Positions 1 through 7,740 of a DNA stretch of 64,000 nucleotides are shown here, piece after piece (within the stretch, counting starts at the first letter, position 1; each line of letters begins with the position of its first letter). The translations under genes and the position numbers were made by a program. Under the pieces are notes generated by a model, which made no database searches, was not told where the DNA came from, and saw only the letters and a program-made list of their open reading frames with translations. The stretch is taken from the NCBI GenBank assembly GCA_963664945.1, contig OY761822.1, positions 2,356,001-2,420,000 on the forward strand, written 5' to 3'. The stretch comes from UBA6522 sp963664945 (GTDB taxonomy: Bacteria; Pseudomonadota; Gammaproteobacteria; Steroidobacterales; Rariloculaceae).

Positions 1-1
1 G

Positions 2-160
2 CCGGTCGTCGGCAACTGGGACGTTGCCTTTTTCGGCACCAATCTGACCAACGAGTACTACCGGCAGGGTGGATTCCCGGCTGTTCTGGCAGGCATCGAC
101 CAGGGTGTCGTGGGCCGGCCGAGGGAATTCGGCGTAACGCTCAGGATGCGGCTCGAATAG
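2..160 (+). CDS. TonB-dependent receptor, C-terminal end (partial)
   Basis: Open from the window edge to a TAG stop, giving 52 residues. The tail contains NLTNEYY, a glycine/proline stretch, then GRPREFGVTLRMRLE. A closing segment of the form GxPREFGVxLRxxF is typical of the last beta strands of TonB-dependent outer-membrane receptors, which take up siderophores, vitamins or glycans. The plug domain and most of the barrel lie outside the window, so the substrate cannot be told. A strong hairpin follows the stop. Family assignment rests only on this terminal motif. Confidence 0.75.
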   Translation, partial: PVVGNWDVAFFGTNLTNEYYRQGGFPAVLAGIDQGVVGRPREFGVTLRMRLE

Positions 161-194
161 CGAGCGAAATACCGCCGGACGCAACGATCTTTGC

Positions 195-224
195 ACAGGC
201 CCCCTGATGGTCCAGGGGGCCTGT
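195..224. terminator. Hairpin terminator after the TonB receptor
   Basis: A perfect 12-bp inverted repeat (ACAGGCCCCCTG and its complement) closes a 6-nt loop, 35 bases after the receptor stop and 21 bases before the end of the convergent toxin-antitoxin operon. There is no clear T-tract on either side, so it may act as a bidirectional transcript-end structure rather than a classical intrinsic terminator. Confidence 0.6.
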
Positions 225-244
225 CACAAGCACCTGGTTGCAAA

Positions 245-496
245 CTATGAGTTGATCCGACTCGTGGTTTCCGCGCGCGAGCGTTCGAGTCGCTCCGCGA
301 GCCAGATCTTGATGACGGATTGCCGCGCGACACCGAGACGTCTTGCTTCCCTGTCGAGTGCTTCGACCATCCAGATTGGGAAGTCGACGTTGACTCGATG
401 CGGTTTCTGGTTGATTCGCCGTGCCCTCGAAAGATCCAGACTTCCCGTCACGTCTTTGCCGGAGTCAAAGTCACTGTCGAATTTACTGGCTTTCAT
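245..496 (-). CDS. Ribbon-helix-helix antitoxin of a BrnT-type module
   Basis: An 83-residue protein whose second half reads RVNVDFPIWMVEALDREARRLG followed by VARQSVIKIWLAERLE, the strand-helix-helix pattern of MetJ/Arc/CopG DNA-binding antitoxins. It would neutralise the toxin encoded just upstream and repress the shared promoter. I chose the ATG at 496 because a GAGGTGG ribosome-binding site lies about 7 nt upstream; an in-frame ATG at 514 lies inside the toxin gene without a good site. Its start overlaps the toxin end by 14 bases, the usual coupled toxin-then-antitoxin order of BrnTA operons. Confidence 0.75.
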   Translation of the reverse strand: MKASKFDSDFDSGKDVTGSLDLSRARRINQKPHRVNVDFPIWMVEALDREARRLGVARQSVIKIWLAERLERSRAETTSRINS

Positions 497-746
497 ACAA
501 TGCCACCTCTTCAATGCGTGATCGTCGAAACGAGATGATTCGGGTCATTTCATTTCGATAGGTTACGACCGCCGACCAGTGCTTTGCTCCGATTCTTCCG
601 ATCAACAGCCATCTGGGCTCGTCCACCGTTCTGGCTGGGATTTCCAGCAACTCCGGGTCGTCCCAGAGTGCTTGAGCCTGTTCGAAGTCGATTCCGTGCT
701 TGGCATGGTTGCTGGCACTCTTTCGAGCATCGAACTCGAATCTCAT
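483..746 (-). CDS. brnT: BrnT family toxin (RelE-like ribonuclease fold)
   Basis: An 87-residue protein starting MRFEFDARKSASNHAKHGIDF and ending with the block RIISFRRSRIEE, the two hallmark segments of BrnT toxins (FxWDxxKxxxNxxKHGxxF and IISxRRAxxxE). BrnT proteins are small RelE-fold ribonucleases that block translation when free of their antitoxin. The gene is complete and sits before the overlapping ribbon-helix-helix antitoxin. The AT-rich sequence just upstream is the likely autoregulated promoter. Function is inferred from family motifs. Confidence 0.85.
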   Translation of the reverse strand: MRFEFDARKSASNHAKHGIDFEQAQALWDDPELLEIPARTVDEPRWLLIGRIGAKHWSAVVTYRNEMTRIISFRRSRIEEVALYESQ

Positions 747-780
747 AACGGTATATAGAGTATATTACTTTTATACATTT
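747..780 (-). promoter_or_regulatory. AT-rich promoter/operator of the BrnT module
   Basis: This 34-base stretch is strongly AT-rich in an otherwise GC-rich neighbourhood and contains repeated TATAT-type words, including a minus-strand TATACT that could serve as a -10 element just before the toxin start. Such repeats are typical operator targets of ribbon-helix-helix antitoxins. I see no convincing -35 element. Confidence 0.4.
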
Positions 781-785
781 CGCAC

Positions 786-980
786 TCATCCAAACAGTTC
801 CGATGACTTTTTGATCGGTTCGGGCCTCGGCGGTAGCTGCGGATAGAGATCCAGACCAGCCGCGAGTCGAGCCGCAGCCTCGATTATGGCGTCGTCGGGA
901 TCAAGGCTGTGGAACCGCGTCTGCGTTTCAAGCACGTATCGATCCGACGGAAACATCTTCGGTTCGCTCGACGTTGTCAT
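786..980 (-). CDS. Small hypothetical protein (64 aa)
   Basis: I do not recognise this protein. It lies 19 bases after the sulfatase stop on the same strand and 39 bases before the BrnT toxin. It has a mixed N-terminal part (MTTSSEPKMFPSDRYVLETQT), an alanine-rich helix-like middle (AIIEAAARLAAGLDL) and a proline-rich, basic end. There is no clear ribosome-binding site. It could be a tail gene of the sulfatase operon or a chance reading frame. Confidence 0.35.
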   Translation of the reverse strand: MTTSSEPKMFPSDRYVLETQTRFHSLDPDDAIIEAAARLAAGLDLYPQLPPRPEPIKKSSELFG

Positions 981-999
981 CGAACTGGAAACGTTGGTT

Positions 1000-2397
1000 T
1001 CAGTCTCCCCTATGAATGCGCTCGCCTGCCTGCTGAAGCCTGCGAAGGATCTCAGGCTCGGTCGCTGTAACGTCCTTGTACATGAAGTTGTCGGGGTTAA
1101 TCTCGAACAGGGTGTCTTCGCCGTTCAGTCGCATGAGCATGTGCTCGTGGTCGCGAACGGACCAGCCGGACGCGGCGTTACGGTCGATGTCGGAGAACGC
1201 ATAGGGACGGTCGATTCCCTCCTCCGAGGACAGGAAACCTGCGAAGCTCAGGCTGTCGTGGATGGATCCGTCGAAGTCCGCGCCGGCAATTTCACCGACG
1301 GTGGCGAAGATGTCGGTAATCGTGACCAGTCGATCCTCGCGCACTCCTTTGCGTGTGACTCCCGCGCCTGACGCGAAGAAAGGCACATGCAGGCCGCCCG
1401 CGTAGAGCGTCGACTTGGCCTGACGGTCCTGAATGACGGCCGGCTCGCTGCTGCCGTTGTCCCCGGAGAATATGATCAGCGTATCGTCGACTTGCCCGAA
1501 CTCTTCGAGTTTCGAGAGCAGGTTGCCGACTTCGGTATCCATCGCCTCGACCATCGCGTTGTAGCATTCTTCACCGTCCTCGTTGCCGGCCGCACCCCCG
1601 GCACCCATGCCGCCGACCCCGGCCGCACCGGCACCCATGGCGCCCATTCCGCCGCGCCAGCACATGTCACTGGTGAAGTGCCTCTCGGTCCGCTCCTGCA
1701 TGCCGTGGAGGCGCTCGTCCGGCCAGTGTTGGGGGCCGTGCGGAGCGTTGTAGGCCAGGGTGACGAACCAGGGCGAATCCTGCTGCTCGATCCATTCCTC
1801 GGCCAGCCGCGTGAGCTTGCTGGTGTTGTACTCCGTGCTTACTACCCTGACGGTTTCCGTCTCCGGCGAGTCGATCGTCAGATTCCAGCGGTCGTAACTG
1901 CCCCCGCTGCCGAAATTCCCTTCGATTACGCCCGCGAAATACGGTACGCCGTTGGCAACCGGGTAGGACTCGCCGTTTACGTCGTCCTGCCCGACGTGCC
2001 ATTTGCCGATGAAGGCCGAAGCGTAGTTGCCGGTTGCCTCATTGTCGCTCAGGAATTCATAGATTGTCTGATCCTCGAGGCGGATGGGAACGCCTCCCGT
2101 GAGGACTCCGTTGCGCGTTCCGTGCAGGCCGGTCAGATAAGCCGCGCGCGTCGTAAAGCACATGGGAGTCGCCCAGGCGTTCTCGAAGATCACGCCCTCG
2201 TTCGCGAGCGCCGACAAGACCGGCGTGTGGGGCGGGTTGGGATCGTAGTGATACTCGGGAGAGTCCACGACACCCTGGTCGTCGGAAATAATCACGAGAA
2301 TATTGGGCTGGTACGGCTCGCTTTCCTGCGCGAGCGCAAGCAGGCCGGAGACCACCAGGACAGGAACCGATGCGAAAAGCGCAAGTCGTCTGATCAT
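1000..2397 (-). CDS. Exported sulfatase (alkaline-phosphatase superfamily)
   Basis: A 465-residue protein with its own signal peptide (basic MIRR, then a 17-residue hydrophobic run ending ALAQ). PNILVIISDDQ carries the metal-binding aspartates. C80-F-T-T-R84-AAYLTG matches the S1 sulfatase signature C-x-(P/A/S/T)-x-R, in which the cysteine becomes formylglycine. NAPHGPQHWP and SGDNGS supply further metal-site motifs. It should hydrolyse a sulfate ester outside the cytoplasm. The start at 2397 is chosen over an in-frame start at 3009 because a GGAGGTG site lies directly upstream and the signal peptide begins here. An unusual glycine/methionine/alanine-rich insert between cysteines lies around residues 245-280. 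Confidence 0.85.
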   Translation of the reverse strand: MIRRLALFASVPVLVVSGLLALAQESEPYQPNILVIISDDQGVVDSPEYHYDPNPPHTPVLSALANEGVIFENAWATPMCFTTRAAYLTGLHGTRNGVLTGGVPIRLEDQTIYEFLSDNEATGNYASAFIGKWHVGQDDVNGESYPVANGVPYFAGVIEGNFGSGGSYDRWNLTIDSPETETVRVVSTEYNTSKLTRLAEEWIEQQDSPWFVTLAYNAPHGPQHWPDERLHGMQERTERHFTSDMCWRGGMGAMGAGAAGVGGMGAGGAAGNEDGEECYNAMVEAMDTEVGNLLSKLEEFGQVDDTLIIFSGDNGSSEPAVIQDRQAKSTLYAGGLHVPFFASGAGVTRKGVREDRLVTITDIFATVGEIAGADFDGSIHDSLSFAGFLSSEEGIDRPYAFSDIDRNAASGWSVRDHEHMLMRLNGEDTLFEINPDNFMYKDVTATEPEILRRLQQAGERIHRGD

Positions 2398-3009
2398 TTT
2401 TTCACCTCCAGCGCCGGGCGACCTTCCCCTGCCCGCGACGATCTCGATATCGAACGGTCCGTGCGACATGCGCATCAGCCCGTCCGAGACGCAACGCAAA
2501 ATCGGATCGTCGATCGTCGAGTCATAGGCCGCATGGGCCGCTCGGCCCGCCTCGGTCTGATCGAACGAGTACTTGCTGATGATGGTGGGGGCGCCCCAGA
2601 TGCCGGAGAGATCGACCGGGTCGGGCGCCGGTGGCGGGCTCCGGGGTGCTGCCTTTGGCGTCGCACGCCAGGCGCCGCGCGCTTCGCCCGCCTCGGTCGC
2701 CGTGCCCGTCAGGGTGCCGTCATCCAGCACGCCCACGAGAATGCTCAAGTGCACCCGGTCGCCGACATCGGTCCAGTCGAAGTCGAAGCGAATGCGATCG
2801 CCGTCCAGGCCCAGCAGATTGACGGGACCGCCGTCGATATAGACGCTCACAGCGTCGCCCGACGGCTCGATCGTCAGCGTGCCATAGGCCGGGCGACGCG
2901 CATTGCCCTGCTCCATCCACAGCAGCCACTCGCCGACAAACCCGCTTTCCTGCCCGATTGCCGTCACCGGCGCAACGACAAGGCAAATGATCGGAATGAG
3001 CATTCTCAT
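2398..3009 (-). pseudogene. Truncated exported protein fused in frame to the sulfatase
   Basis: 204 codons starting with a signal peptide (MRMLIPIICLVVAPVTA) run without a stop into the sulfatase reading frame. The first part looks like a beta-rich lipocalin-like domain. The end (AGRAAHAAYDSTIDDPILRCVSDGL, then PFDIEIV) matches the middle of the complete protein at 56846-57868 (YDPLVDDPALRCIAAGM, then PFPIEF), but the roughly 120 residues that should follow are missing. The 3' part therefore appears deleted, with the break just upstream of the sulfatase ribosome-binding site. It could be a remnant, or the whole 669-residue fusion could be made from the start at 3009. Confidence 0.6.
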
Positions 3010-3039
3010 GGTGTCGCCCCGTGAACCATCTGGCCGGAG

Positions 3040-3885
3040 TCAGTCTATGGTGTTTCCCGTGCCGAAGAGTTCCTGCAGCGAGAATTCCTCGGCCGGCACG
3101 CAATAGATCTGCTCGTCCCACTCTTGATGGCGATCTCGATTGAGCGAGTAAATCTTCGTGTCGCTCTCCCAGGGCTCGCTGTACATGACTGGATCCCAGA
3201 TCGTCATGGTCAGCTCCAGCGTGTCCGCGTCGAGTCGACGGTAACGCTCCTCGAGCCGCATTTCCTCGGAATGAGGATGGCCGTACTTGTCCAGCCAGGT
3301 CCTGGCATCGAACCCGATGGTCTCCACGACGAGGGCGTCGCCTTCAAAACGCCCGACGGAGAACCCGTTCCAGGTGGGCCAGGTATCCTCGAACGCGGGC
3401 AGCTCGCGGCCGTCCATCCAGATCTCCCGCCAGTCGTGACGGTACTCGAAGAATTGCAGGATGCGATCGTCAGTCTGGACAATCTCGAAGGTGTCGTGGG
3501 GCTCGATGATCTCGGCAGTCAGGTTGCGGGGAATGCCGGCGGGCTCGCACCGCCCGATGGGGTCGTTGCGCTCGAACTCCCTGCGATTGGCGCCGTAGCC
3601 GGGCATGTTGTCCAGGTACTGCCGACGCCCTTCCTCCGTGAATGGCGGCTCCGCGGTCGGGCCCTGGTCGGGCATTTGCCTGTTGACCGGGTCGCGGAAT
3701 GATCCCGGTACATTGCTGTAGGTGACGACGGCGGTCTCCCGGTCCCAGTTTCCGGAGAGATCGTGCGGGTCGAAGGCTTCGTCGTTCTGCTGGGCGGACA
3801 GCGGGGCAAGGCTTGCGAACATGGCGCCCGCCAAGAAACGAGCAGGCCAGCTACTTCTCCTGCGACCGCGATCTGTGCGTATCAT
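3040..3885 (-). CDS. Exported protein of unknown function (relative of the DUF6152-linked family)
   Basis: A 281-residue protein with a basic N-terminus and hydrophobic signal segment ending SLAPLSAQQ. The mature part has LSGNWDR near its start, a GRCEPAGIPR block, then EPHDTFEIVQTDDRILQFF, WMDGRELP, GFSVGRFEGDALVVET and a late block RLDADTLELTMTIWDPVMYSEPW. This pattern (SGxW at the start, CxPxGxPR, GxSxGxWEGDxLVVxT) is frequent in uncharacterised exported proteins next to DUF6152 genes, and the same blocks occur at 56846-57868. It lies 30 bases upstream of the truncated relative and downstream of a DUF6152 gene on the same strand. No enzymatic role is known. Confidence 0.75.
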   Translation of the reverse strand: MIRTDRGRRRSSWPARFLAGAMFASLAPLSAQQNDEAFDPHDLSGNWDRETAVVTYSNVPGSFRDPVNRQMPDQGPTAEPPFTEEGRRQYLDNMPGYGANRREFERNDPIGRCEPAGIPRNLTAEIIEPHDTFEIVQTDDRILQFFEYRHDWREIWMDGRELPAFEDTWPTWNGFSVGRFEGDALVVETIGFDARTWLDKYGHPHSEEMRLEERYRRLDADTLELTMTIWDPVMYSEPWESDTKIYSLNRDRHQEWDEQIYCVPAEEFSLQELFGTGNTID

Positions 3886-3950
3886 CGATGACTCCTGTCG
3901 GTCCTGCTACTTGGGTCCCATTCCCATGGGGCTCTTTTCCGGAGCGCGCT

Positions 3951-3969
3951 CCCGGGGCTTATCCCCGGG
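3951..3969 (-). other. Intercistronic hairpin
   Basis: A 7-bp GC-only stem (CCCGGGG with its complement) and a 5-nt loop lie immediately after the stop codon of the upstream DUF6152 gene, between it and the next gene of the minus-strand operon. No T-tract follows, so it more likely tunes mRNA stability or read-through than stops transcription. Confidence 0.4.
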
Positions 3970-3971
3970 GC

Positions 3972-4355
3972 TTACGCCTCGGGCGGTTCGATTGCCAACG
4001 GCTCGTCGTTCACTTCCAGGCTCCTCAGCGATCCGACCGCGGGATCCAGCTTGTGTGGAACGAAGGTGATCGTGAGCTTGTCACCGGGCCCGATCGTGTC
4101 GCGCCTCCAACCCATCCTGCGGAGCACGGTGGGCGTCCAGCGGATCGACATCGTATGGTTGACGGCGTTTCCCTGTTCGTCCGGGATGTCCAGAGCGAAG
4201 GAGACATGGGGGAAGTTGAATGAGAAGTCGGTTGCCGTGCCCGAGACGGGCCCGACCAGCCGGTCGGTCGTCCAGTAGCTGCCGCCGCCGTGGTGGGCCA
4301 TTACCGAGGTTGCCAGACCAATGCAGCAGACCGACGCCAGGAGCAGGTTTTTCAT
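3972..4355 (-). CDS. DUF6152 family exported protein
   Basis: A 127-residue protein with a signal peptide (MKNLLLASVCCIGLATSVMA) directly followed by HHGGGSYW. A mature N-terminus starting with a histidine pair, a GxVxG strand and a NFPHVSF segment is the DUF6152 pattern (HHSxxxxxD, GTVTxxxWxNPH). The start at 4355 has AAGGG at proper spacing; an in-frame ATG at 4364 sits directly against that site. It heads the minus-strand group leading to the 281-residue exported protein and the sulfatase. The molecular role of DUF6152 is unknown. Confidence 0.75.
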   Translation of the reverse strand: MKNLLLASVCCIGLATSVMAHHGGGSYWTTDRLVGPVSGTATDFSFNFPHVSFALDIPDEQGNAVNHTMSIRWTPTVLRRMGWRRDTIGPGDKLTITFVPHKLDPAVGSLRSLEVNDEPLAIEPPEA

Positions 4356-4556
4356 GCGTATCATCCCTTGAGACGTTAACCTGATTCTACCTAACGGCCG
4401 TTGTCGGTTAAACGACCAGCCGTCCCATGCCGCAATTCCCGCTTTTGTGGAACATTGCCGTCAATCGCATTAGTCTTCTCGAAGAGCGGGACGTCTGAAG
4501 TCGATCCGGCAAGAGGCTCTCGTCATGAATCCCGCGGTGTGCAATAAGGAGATCGA

Positions 4557-4979
4557 ATGAACAGTCAAACAAGGTTTGCGGCGGTTGCGCTGTGTGTATC
4601 GCTGTCACTTGGCGTTGCGGCCCAGAGCATTTCTCCGCCGATGGAACGGCTGCTGAACAGGGCGGACATCGTGGCCGCCAACCCATTTGAAGGTGTCTAC
4701 AGCAAGCGTCTGTACACGGACACTGTCTATATCACGATGGTGACGATGGAGGCTGGAGGCGCTTCAGGGAGACACAATCATCCCGACGAGCAAACCATGC
4801 TGTTTCATACCGGCAGGGCGAGAGCGTACGTGGGTGAAAACGAATACGACGTCGGACCGGACGACATACTGATCATCCCTGCCTACATTCCACATCATAT
4901 CGAAGCCATCGAAGACTCGACCTGGACAGAGGTCCATGGACCCGGTTTCAACAATGGTCCGCGGTGGGAGAACCAGTAA
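4557..4979 (+). CDS. Exported single-domain cupin protein
   Basis: A 140-residue protein with an AAGGAGAT ribosome-binding site and a signal peptide ending about GVAAQS. The mature part holds the cupin motif 1 elements GRHNHPDEQTMLFHTG and the motif 2 elements GPDDILIIPAYIPHHIEA, including the histidines and glutamate/glutamine that usually hold a metal. Small cupins act as dioxygenases, isomerases or sugar-binding sensors; the sequence does not reveal which. Export to the periplasm is unusual for cytoplasmic cupin enzymes but fits the surrounding secreted proteins. It is transcribed divergently from the DUF6152-sulfatase group. Confidence 0.8.
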   Translation: MNSQTRFAAVALCVSLSLGVAAQSISPPMERLLNRADIVAANPFEGVYSKRLYTDTVYITMVTMEAGGASGRHNHPDEQTMLFHTGRARAYVGENEYDVGPDDILIIPAYIPHHIEAIEDSTWTEVHGPGFNNGPRWENQ

Positions 4980-5258
4980 GGGAACGATGTGACGGGCGGG
5001 CTATGGACCGGCTCTGTGCTCGGCCAGTCATCCGGTACCATGGATTCGGGAACCGACACCATACCGAAAAAATCCAACGCCTACAGCTATCGATCTGGTC
5101 ATCGCCCAAAGGGGGGTAGCCATGACTGCTGTGTTGCGAAGGGGCCAATGAACCCGTCTGGCTCCCGTAGGAGATCGCGCACGAATTGACTTTGAATCAG
5201 GGGCGGGTAAGGTTGCCCGTGGTCTCCCGGGAATGTCGCCCGGCAACGAGGTATACTC

Positions 5259-6011
5259 ATGAAGCGCAGCGGATCGGACATCGTTACAACCCCTCTCGTC
5301 ATGCTGAGCCTGCTCGGGTCGTTCGCGCCGGGCGTTCTTGCCGACACCTTCGTCGTCTATGGCGCGAGCGGCAACGTCGGCAGCGTGATTGTCGAGGAAG
5401 CGCTGAGCCGCGGTCACGAGGTCGTCGGCATTTCGCGCGACCCCGAGAGCTTGCAGAACGAAAACTCGAATTTCTCCGCTGTGCCGGGCGATGTCACCGA
5501 TCCGGATTCCATTGTCGCGACGGTCCAGGGCGCAGACGCCGTGATCATTGCCGTCGGCGGCGTCGGGCCGGGCAATACGCCCGAGGAAGCGATCGCTTTC
5601 AGAGGGGCAGAGGCGTACATCGAAGCAGCTTCCCGACTCGGCGACGCGACCCCGCACGTCGTACAGGTCGGCAGTGGCACAACGCTCAACACCAACGGCG
5701 TGCGCGTATTCGATACCCTGGACCTCGAACCCGGCACTTTCGTGCACGGACTGTTTCAGGGTCACTGGCTGGCGCTTGAGGCCTACCGCCAGTCAACGGG
5801 TGTCGAGTGGACCGTGATGTCGGCCGCGTACGGTTCCATCATGGATCAGGGCGAGCCCACCGGCCGCTATCGGCTGGGGGACCAGGAGACGCTGTTGGAC
5901 CGCAACGGTTCGAGCCTGCTTTCCAGGGAGGATTACGCGATCGCCGTCATCGACATGGCAGAGAGCCATACGGTGACCGGGAAGCGTGTCGCGGTTGGTC
6001 CGGCTTACTGA
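5259..6011 (+). CDS. Exported NAD(P)-binding NmrA/SDR-like protein
   Basis: A 250-residue protein with a Rossmann nucleotide-binding start, FVVYGASGNVGSVIVEEAL (GxSGxxG), GDVTDPDSI for adenine contact, and AVIIAVGGVG. This is the atypical short-chain dehydrogenase/NmrA fold. Ahead of it lies a 29-residue segment with a lysine/arginine start and the hydrophobic run TTPLVMLSLLGSFAPGVLA, which looks like a cleavable signal peptide. There is no YxxxK catalytic pair, so it may be a redox sensor or epimerase-like protein. A GAGG site precedes the ATG. The 279 bases upstream show no supportable gene. Confidence 0.7.
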   Translation: MKRSGSDIVTTPLVMLSLLGSFAPGVLADTFVVYGASGNVGSVIVEEALSRGHEVVGISRDPESLQNENSNFSAVPGDVTDPDSIVATVQGADAVIIAVGGVGPGNTPEEAIAFRGAEAYIEAASRLGDATPHVVQVGSGTTLNTNGVRVFDTLDLEPGTFVHGLFQGHWLALEAYRQSTGVEWTVMSAAYGSIMDQGEPTGRYRLGDQETLLDRNGSSLLSREDYAIAVIDMAESHTVTGKRVAVGPAY

Positions 6012-6189
6012 GCGGACGTCGCCGTTTCCGGCCTTCGCCCGGCGCCGTCCCGAGCCGAAACGCGATCGGCTGCTACGATTCCGACACCGCGAGGCTGGAG
6101 CCCATCGACAACCCCTTTGCTGCCAAAGTGTTACCTGTGTCTCCAGAATAAGCTGTAAACGATGTCCCCGGAATGAACCCGGGCCGAGG

Positions 6190-6265
6190 TGGCGTCCCCA
6201 AGGGGATTCGAACCCCTGTTGCCGCCGTGAAAGGGCGGTGTCCTAGGCCTCTAGACGATGGGGAC
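6190..6265 (-). tRNA. tRNA-Glu (anticodon TTC)
   Basis: The minus strand reads GTCCCCATCGTCTAGAGG at the 5' end, then an anticodon arm CCGCCCTTTCACGGCGG with TTC in the loop, and the T arm GGGGTTCGAATCCCC. The acceptor stem GTCCCC pairs with GGGGAC, and the CCA end is encoded (6190-6192). It lies 37 bases from the tRNA-Ala gene on the same strand, so the two are probably co-transcribed, Ala first. Confidence 0.97.
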
Positions 6266-6302
6266 GTCGATGTACCGGCAGTTTAGTCGAAACTCGGGAT
6301 TT

Positions 6303-6378
<76 letters not shown>

Positions 6379-6537
6379 AATTCCTTGCGGCGCGAGCGTA
6401 ATGACTGCCCGTTGGAGTGTCAAGAAAACCCGGACATTCCGTCGGCCGGCTTCCCATCCGGGGGCGTGTTTGCGACTATCCGGACATGATACTGAACCCG
6501 CATGGTCGAGGTGTCCGTGGCCGCAGGCAGGGGCGAC

Positions 6538-7143
6538 ATGCCGGGAAGTGACTCCGGCGCGCTGCAGGGGCTGATCCTGGCCGGCGGCCGGGGCCGCCGG
6601 ATGGGCGCGGACAAGGGGCTGATCGACTACCGCGGGCGGACCCAGGTGCGTTGGCTTGCTGACTTGCTGGGCGAATATTGCGTTTCCGTGCGCGTATCCG
6701 TCAGTCCGCGCCAGGAACGCGCGGTCGGCTACGCGTCCATGGCCACAATGGTCGATCATGAACCGGGCGGCGGACCCGCGGGCGGGTTGATGTCTGCCTG
6801 GAGGATCGCTCCCGATGCCGCCTGGCTGCTCGTCGCAGTCGACTTGCCGTTGTTGGACCGCGCAACGCTCACGGCGTTGACCGCCGGTCGTTCAAGCGCG
6901 CACCTGGCCACGGCGTTCCGTCATCCCGATGGCGTGCTGGAGCCGCTGTGCACCATCTGGGAGCCCGCTGCCCGCGTCTTGCTGGAGCAGCGTGTGGGAT
7001 TGGGTGACGCTTCGCTGCGGCGCTTGCTTGAAACAGGTCCCGTTCGCGTATTAAACCCTCCGACGCCGGAAGCGTTGTACAGTGCCGACTTGCCGGAAGA
7101 CCGATCAAGGATTCGGCGCCGTCTCCGCGAGCAGCGCCGTTGA
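6538..7143 (+). CDS. mobA: Molybdenum cofactor guanylyltransferase
   Basis: A 201-residue protein with the nucleotidyltransferase signature LILAGGRGRRMGADKGLIDYRG near its start, the middle block VDHEPGGGPAGGL, and the metal-binding VAVDLPLLD. MobA adds GMP to molybdopterin to make the bis-MGD cofactor in the cytoplasm. I chose the ATG at 6538, which places the LAGG motif near the N-terminus; an in-frame ATG at 6502 would add 12 unremarkable residues. It is monocistronic here, facing away from the tRNA pair, with no other molybdenum genes in the window. Confidence 0.85.
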   Translation: MPGSDSGALQGLILAGGRGRRMGADKGLIDYRGRTQVRWLADLLGEYCVSVRVSVSPRQERAVGYASMATMVDHEPGGGPAGGLMSAWRIAPDAAWLLVAVDLPLLDRATLTALTAGRSSAHLATAFRHPDGVLEPLCTIWEPAARVLLEQRVGLGDASLRRLLETGPVRVLNPPTPEALYSADLPEDRSRIRRRLREQRR

Positions 7144-7214
7144 ATCCAGTTACGCGGGTTTCCGCGTGAATGGCAGCGACAGGGGAACGCCCCCCGGGCT
7201 GGACATTCCGGACC

Positions 7215-7631
7215 TCACGGGCTTTGGGTTGTCGCTGAAGCGTCCTCCCACCGCCGTTGCGAACCGGGCCGAAGCACCACTTCGCGACCGTCGCCCAGCA
7301 GGATATTGCTCGCGTGCATGGCGTTGCCGCCGTTCCGGGCCGGGAAGCCCGCCAGCCTGAGGCGGCTGCCGACGCCGACCATGTCCGGGTAGACCGTACG
7401 GCGCTGCATTCCGGCCGGGGAATTGGACTCGATACTCCAGACCTCGCCGTTCCCGGTTCGAACGCGCAACCGGATGTGCGGGTTTTCCCACTGGACTTCG
7501 ATCACTTCGCCGACGATTTCGGCCACCTGGCTGGTGTTGTAGTCATAGGCGAACGTGTGATGGCCGGTCGACGCGCCCGGCATCGCTGTCGCCAGGAAAA
7601 GGCCGGCCACCACCCGGGCACATCGATTCAT
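7215..7631 (-). CDS. DUF6152 family exported protein
   Basis: A 138-residue protein with a signal peptide (RVVAGLFLATAMPGAST) and a mature start GHHTFAYDYN, then VGEVIEVQWENPHIRLRVR and a block VGSRLRLAGFPARNG. HHxFxxxxD, GxVxxxxWxNPH and the late GDRVxxxGxP element define DUF6152. The start at 7631 has a GGAGG site; a longer frame reaching to 7841 overlaps the divergent amidohydrolase and is not supported. This is one of three DUF6152-type proteins in the window. It stands alone, convergent with mobA. Confidence 0.8.
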   Translation of the reverse strand: MNRCARVVAGLFLATAMPGASTGHHTFAYDYNTSQVAEIVGEVIEVQWENPHIRLRVRTGNGEVWSIESNSPAGMQRRTVYPDMVGVGSRLRLAGFPARNGGNAMHASNILLGDGREVVLRPGSQRRWEDASATTQSP

Positions 7632-7740
7632 AGCCGTCCTCCGCTCCCCCTGCGGCGTTCCGGTCCGACGCGCCGCCGGGGGAAATTCGCCACGCTGTTG
7701 GGTACACTTCGCCGACGCCGCCGAGAGAGTATCACGCCGC

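Noticed and set aside
1387..3024. 545-codon plus-strand frame opposite the sulfatase
   Set aside because: It is antisense to a gene with clear sulfatase motifs and shows arginine/alanine-rich shadow composition with no domain.
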